This document shows, one piece after another, positions 24,535 through 27,804 of a stretch of 27,804 bases of DNA. Source of the DNA: an uncultured Kiritimatiellota bacterium (GTDB taxonomy: Bacteria; Verrucomicrobiota; Kiritimatiellia; RFP12; UBA1067); the NCBI GenBank assembly GCA_934635045.1, contig CAKTZA010000052.1, forward strand, positions 1 to 27,804, given 5' to 3'. How positions within the stretch are numbered: the first letter of the stretch is position 1; each line of letters starts with the position of its first letter. The translations under genes were made by a program, and so were the position numbers. The notes beneath the pieces are model-generated. The model had not been told where the DNA came from, ran no database searches, and saw only the letters and a list, made by a program, of their open reading frames with translations.

Positions 24535-24577
24535 TTGACAGGCTCCGGGGAAAAGAGTATATTAAACGCATGTTTAA
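24535..24577 (+). promoter_or_regulatory. Strong promoter with overlapping palindromic operator for the efflux operon
   Basis: A perfect TTGACA (24535-24540), a 17-bp spacer and TATATT (24558-24563). The expected start point lies in the centre of TTAAAC-GCAT-GTTTAA (24562-24577), a perfect inverted repeat placed as a repressor operator would be. TetR-family control is a reasonable guess because such proteins often control RND operons, but no regulator gene is in view. Confidence 0.65.
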
Positions 24578-24596
24578 AACGTGAAAGGTTTCGCAC

Positions 24597-26042
24597 GTGG
24601 GAAAGACGAAAGAGAGGATCTGCCGGGCGATAGAGAGGATCTGCCGGGCTGCGGTCCTGCTGGCGCTCGTGTGCGCGGGCGGGTGCGCGACGACGGCGGC
24701 CGACCGCGAGGCTGCCGCGCGGGAGATGCAGGAGCGTCTCGCCGCCGAGACGGCGGACTGGCTCGCCGCGCATCCGGAGCCGCTGACGCTCACGAACGCG
24801 CTCGCCCTGGCGCGGGCGCGCTCGCTGAAGCTGACGCAGCAGGAGCTGGAGGTCCAGCTCGCGAAGGTCGGCCGCGCGACGGCGTTTTCGGCGTTCCTGC
24901 CGAACGTCGAGCTCGCCTACGGACGCACGCTGATGAGCGGGCGGGCGACGCACCTGCCGCTGGGGCTCGGCACGCTGCGGACGTCCGGCGCGGACTTCGA
25001 GAACGCGGGGCTCGTGATCTCGCAGCCCGTCTTCACGCCCGTCGCCTGGACGCTGTTCGCCGAATCGCTCTACGGCGTGCGCATCAAGGACTACGTCCGC
25101 GCGCGCGCCCGGCAGCTCCTGGACGTGCAGGTCGCCGTCCGCTTCTACCAGGCGGCGGTCGCCGCGCGGATGGTGACGGCCTACGAGCTGCAGCTGAAGA
25201 GCGGCGAGGCGCTGACGAACCGCGTGGCGCGCCTCGCGGCGGAAGGATACGCCCGCGCGGCGGAAAAGGCGCGGGCGGAGGCGCGCGTGGCGGCGGACGC
25301 CTACGGCCTCCTTCAGGCGCAGCACGCGCGCACGAAGGCGCGGCAGGAGCTGGCGGACATCCTGCGCTTTTGGCCGCTGGCCGAATTCGAGGTGGACGGC
25401 GAGAGCATCCTCTCGGCGGTCGCGGCGCCGGGCGGCGGCGCGGAAGCCGAGGCGCCGCCGGAAGAGCTCGTCTGGACGGCGCTCCTGAACCGCAAGGACC
25501 TGCGCGCGGCGGACGAGACGCTGGCCCTGCGCAAGGCGCAGGTCATCGAGGCGCTGGCCGGATTCCTGCCGAACGTGATCGCGGGCGGCGGCGGCGCGAG
25601 CCTGACGCTCGAGGACGTCGCCCTGCGCGGCTGGGCCGGTTCGCTTGCGGGCGTGTGGTCGGTCTTCGGCGGCTTCCGCACGGTTCAGCAGTACCGGGCG
25701 GCACGGGCGACGCGCGCGGCGGAGTTCCGCCTGAACGAGGATCGCATGCTCGCGGTCGTGCTGTCCGTCGCGGACTGCTGGCGGTCGCTGCGGGAGGCGC
25801 GGGCGCGGGCGAGCGTGGCGGCGAAGGCGGCCGAGGCGGCGACGCTCGACCACGCCGAGGCCGCGCGGCGGTTCGACGACGGGCGCGAGACGCTGTCGAC
25901 CGTGCTGGACAAGGTCGCCGTGCGGGACGAGGCGGAGGTGAATCTCGTGCGCGCGCGCTACGCCGCCGCGCTCGCGTCGATCATGCTCCGACAGGCCGTC
26001 GGCCTCGACATCTTCGGGCACGGGGGTGGAAATGAAGACTAA
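24597..26042 (+). CDS. TolC-like outer-membrane efflux lipoprotein (OEP family)
   Basis: A 481-residue outer-membrane factor with a GTG start preceded by GAAAGG. A lipoprotein signal ends at LVCAGGC (Cys about residue 30), so it should be lipid-anchored in the outer membrane. Residues about 50-240 and 270-475 are the two OEP halves: LTLTNALALARARSLKLTQQELEVQLAKV and LVWTALLNRKDLRAADETLALRKAQVIEALAGFLPNV show the duplicated architecture of long coiled-coil helices and membrane strands. It would form the exit duct for the adaptor and RND pump downstream. The signal-peptide N-region contains a duplicated 18-bp unit (24611-24628 and 24632-24649) giving ERICRAIERICRA. A long non-coding inverted repeat separates it from the adaptor gene. 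Confidence 0.9.
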   Translation: MGKTKERICRAIERICRAAVLLALVCAGGCATTAADREAAAREMQERLAAETADWLAAHPEPLTLTNALALARARSLKLTQQELEVQLAKVGRATAFSAFLPNVELAYGRTLMSGRATHLPLGLGTLRTSGADFENAGLVISQPVFTPVAWTLFAESLYGVRIKDYVRARARQLLDVQVAVRFYQAAVAARMVTAYELQLKSGEALTNRVARLAAEGYARAAEKARAEARVAADAYGLLQAQHARTKARQELADILRFWPLAEFEVDGESILSAVAAPGGGAEAEAPPEELVWTALLNRKDLRAADETLALRKAQVIEALAGFLPNVIAGGGGASLTLEDVALRGWAGSLAGVWSVFGGFRTVQQYRAARATRAAEFRLNEDRMLAVVLSVADCWRSLREARARASVAAKAAEAATLDHAEAARRFDDGRETLSTVLDKVAVRDEAEVNLVRARYAAALASIMLRQAVGLDIFGHGGGNED

Positions 26043-26053
26043 GACGAGAGGTT

Positions 26054-26597
26054 CGCCATTCCAATGGCGCTGTCGCGCGAACACGAAACGCCGCAGCCGC
26101 GAAATCGCGCGTCGCGCGATCGAGTGCGCGGAAGCGCAGCCGGGCTTGAAAACTGCGTTTTCGCCCGACATCGCTTCCGCGCGCTCACCCTGCGGGCATT
26201 CGCGGCAGCGTCGGCACGAACGCGCGCCGTTGGCGCGACACGAAAACGACTCTCTCCTCCGTCGAGACACGAAAAGGCTTGCGCACGCGCCTCGAAACAT
26301 CTTTGGCGCCTCTGTTTTTCGCCAACTGACCAGTGCAGGAGAGGCAGGTCTATTGCATGGAGTTCTTCGTTCGAGAGGGAGCGCGAAGCCTTTTTGTGCC
26401 CTCGACGTGAGGCTCTCCTGGTTTTCGTGTCTGCGCAAGGCGCAGCTTTCGTGCCGACGCGAACGCGCCCAGGCCCGGAGGGTTGACTGCGTTGAGATGG
26501 CGACGCAACAAGCCGTCAGGCTTGAGAATCGTCGTCATTTCAACGCAGTCAGTCGCCGTCAGGCGAGGGGGCGTTCGCGTCGTTTCGTGTTCGCGCG
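26054..26597. repeat. Long nested inverted-repeat (foldback) element between outer-membrane factor and adaptor genes
   Basis: The 580-bp gap between the two efflux genes has no convincing gene. It is framed by perfect 17-bp inverted copies of CGCGCGAACACGAAACG (26074-26090 and 26581-26597). Further arm pairs nest inside: GCGTCGGCACGAA 26208-26220/26448-26460, GACACGAAAAC 26237-26247/26421-26431, a GTCGAG..AAAAGGCTT arm 26261-26284/26381-26406, CTCGAA 26291-26296/26370-26375 and GCCTCT 26308-26313/26340-26345. All but the innermost share a dyad axis near 26334. Local hairpins are also present (CGCCAT-tcca-ATGGCG at 26054-26069; a 14/15-matched stem at 26483-26558). ACACGAAA occurs three times forward on the left and its complement on the right. 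It may be a MITE-like element or a structured RNA gene. Confidence 0.75.
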
Positions 26598-26624
26598 TCG
26601 CGCTGATCAAAGGATGTGTTTCAC

Positions 26625-27671
26625 ATGAAACGGTTGATTATGAAGGCAACTCTTGTTTTGCTGACTGTGGTCGGCGGCGTGACCTGGGCGGCGGAGGTGC
26701 CGCTCGTGACGGTCTGCCGCGTGCGGAGGGGCGTCGTCTTCGAGGACACGGCGTTCGCGCAGGGGACGGTGCGCACGAAGGAGTCCGCGACGATCGCCGC
26801 GCGCGTGCCCGGCACGATCGACGAGCTGCTGGTCGCCGAGGGCGCGACGGTGAAGAAGGGCGACGTCCTCTTCCGCGTCGACCGCGCGAACCTCGAAAAC
26901 GCCGTGAAGCTCGCCGAGATCGCCGACCGGAAGGCGGCGCTCGACTTCCGGCGGATGACGCGCCTCGTCGCCGAGGGCGCCGTCACGCGCGACGCCTTCG
27001 AGAAGGCGGAGGTGCAGGCGAAGTCCGCCGCGCTTCAGCTCGCCGTCGCGCGCAAGAACCTCGCCGACTCGGAGGTCTGTGCGCCGTTCGACGGCGTGAT
27101 CACGGAGAAGAGGCGGGACATGGGCGACTTCGTCTCGCCGGGCGCGCCGGTTCTCAGGATGGACAACACGTCCGCCTACGAGATCCGCTTCGCGCTCAAT
27201 GCGTCCGACTACGGCAAGGTCAAGGTCGGCGAGACGGTCGTGCGCCTCGCGCCGGCCGCCGGCGCGGCCGGCGCGCCGACGAACGGCTTCCCCGTCGCCT
27301 ACCGGTCGCCCTCCGTGAACCCCGCGACGCGCACGTTCGAGATCCGCATCGCCGTGCCGAAGACGGACGACCTCGCGCCGGGCATGATCCGCGACGCGAC
27401 GGTCGTCTTCGCGCGCACGACGTCGGACGCGCTGCCGGCGGCGGCGGTCAACCCGCTGAACGGCACGAACTGCGTCGCGGTCGTGCGCGGCGGCCGCCTC
27501 GCGGTGCTGCCGGTCGCGGCGGGCGTCGAGCAGAACGGGATGAGGGCCGTGCGCGGCGTGCCGTCCGACGCCGATGTCGTCGCGGCGTCGATGCTCCTCT
27601 TCAACGAGGGGGATGAGGTGCGGGTCGTCGGGGGCTTGGACGCGAGCGGCGCGCGACAAGAGAGCCGCTGA
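26625..27671 (+). CDS. RND efflux periplasmic adaptor (HlyD/membrane fusion protein family)
   Basis: A 348-residue adaptor with an N-terminal signal peptide (MKRLIMKATLVLLTVVGGVTWAAE). The lipoyl-like half (TIAARVPGTIDELLVAEGATVKKGDVLFRVD) is followed by a short helical hairpin (ENAVKLAEIADRKAALDFRRMTRLV ... FEKAEVQAKSAALQLAVARKNL), the second lipoyl half (VCAPFDGVITEKRRDMGDFVSPGAPVLRM) and a beta-barrel domain. It would bridge the inner-membrane pump and the TolC-like duct. The start at 26625 is chosen because AAAGGA sits about 10 nt upstream; a GTG at 26616 and an ATG at 26640 are alternatives. It begins just after the foldback element and is followed by the pump gene after a pyrimidine tract. 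Confidence 0.9.
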   Translation: MKRLIMKATLVLLTVVGGVTWAAEVPLVTVCRVRRGVVFEDTAFAQGTVRTKESATIAARVPGTIDELLVAEGATVKKGDVLFRVDRANLENAVKLAEIADRKAALDFRRMTRLVAEGAVTRDAFEKAEVQAKSAALQLAVARKNLADSEVCAPFDGVITEKRRDMGDFVSPGAPVLRMDNTSAYEIRFALNASDYGKVKVGETVVRLAPAAGAAGAPTNGFPVAYRSPSVNPATRTFEIRIAVPKTDDLAPGMIRDATVVFARTTSDALPAAAVNPLNGTNCVAVVRGGRLAVLPVAAGVEQNGMRAVRGVPSDADVVAASMLLFNEGDEVRVVGGLDASGARQESR

Positions 27672-27678
27672 TTCCACA

Positions 27679-27727
27679 CTTCTTCCCACCACACTTCTTC
27701 CTTCTTCCTTCTTCCTTTTTCCTTCTT
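27679..27727 (+). repeat. TTCTTCC pyrimidine tract directly upstream of the pump gene
   Basis: About 49 bases of TTCTTCC and CTTCTTCC units end immediately before the ATG of the RND gene. This is the complement of the GGAAGAAGG tract inside the SNF2 gene. No ribosome-binding site is visible, since the tract occupies its place. Confidence 0.7.
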
Positions 27728-27804
27728 ATGTTTCTTTCTGATTTCAGCCTGAAGCGCCCGATCGCGATGACGGTCGTGCTGATCGTCCTGGGGCTGTTCG
27801 GCTA
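27728..27804 (+). CDS. RND family efflux pump, inner-membrane permease (partial, first 25 codons)
   Basis: The frame MFLSDFSLKRPIAMTVVLIVLGLFG runs off the window end. It is the typical AcrB/MexB-type opening: a short amphipathic stretch with a Lys/Arg-Pro-I/V-x-M/T motif entering the first transmembrane helix. With the outer-membrane factor and adaptor upstream it completes a tripartite drug or metabolite exporter. The start has no Shine-Dalgarno sequence; translation may depend on coupling with the adaptor or on an unstructured leader. Only the N-terminus is seen, so substrate class (drug or metal) cannot be judged. Confidence 0.85.
   Translation, partial: MFLSDFSLKRPIAMTVVLIVLGLFG

Noticed and set aside
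26064..26628. Rightward and leftward open frames in the gap between the efflux genes
   Set aside because: Arg/Ser/Ala-rich translations without domains on both strands, explained by the foldback repeat structure of the segment.

Overview
The window comes from a GC-rich bacterium whose gene repertoire points to the PVC group, most likely a Kiritimatiellota/Verrucomicrobiota/Lentisphaerota-type heterotroph. The signs are several Gfo/Idh/MocA oxidoreductases with twin-arginine leaders, a DUF1080 (3-keto-disaccharide hydrolase family) domain, a XylR-type AraC regulator and a compact type II CRISPR locus. The lineage is an inference from gene content; no rRNA or marker gene is present.

Region 1 (1-12767) is a sugar-acid and glycoside catabolic cluster. 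Two leftward oxidoreductase genes (the second cut by the window edge) face a rightward XylR/AraC-family regulator. A strong promoter then drives a seven-gene operon: uronate isomerase (uxaC), an exported Gfo/Idh/MocA oxidoreductase, an exported TIM-barrel/DUF1080 fusion, another exported oxidoreductase, a hexuronate-type MFS transporter, 2-keto-3-deoxygluconate kinase (kdgK) and 6-phosphogluconate dehydrogenase (gnd). My reading is that envelope enzymes oxidise and cleave glycosides through keto-sugar intermediates, the MFS protein imports the released uronate or related acid, and UxaC/KdgK/Gnd feed it into central metabolism. Fructuronate reductase, mannonate dehydratase and KDPG aldolase are not in the window.

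Region 2 (12784-19577) holds a leftward cupin-AraC regulator, a cyclophilin, and a tightly packed operon: a surface-repeat protein, DUF1015, DUF2062, a small CxxC/CHPEC protein and a SNF2 helicase. The helicase carries two in-frame low-complexity insertions.

Region 3 (19578-24404) is a decaying type II-C CRISPR-Cas island with visibly lower GC than its surroundings. The cas9 5' end (RuvC-I, bridge helix) is absent, a +1 frameshift splits the HNH domain, and the array is reduced to about one clear spacer. Yet cas1 and cas2 look intact.

Region 4 (24405-27804) is an RND-type efflux operon: outer-membrane factor, periplasmic adaptor and the first codons of the pump. The first two genes are separated by a roughly 520-bp non-coding segment that is one large nested inverted repeat with a single dyad axis.

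Two features cross regions. Several promoters have a -10 hexamer only 6-7 nt before the start codon, implying leaderless mRNAs. Purine/pyrimidine simple-sequence tracts of one style recur inside two genes and just before the pump gene.
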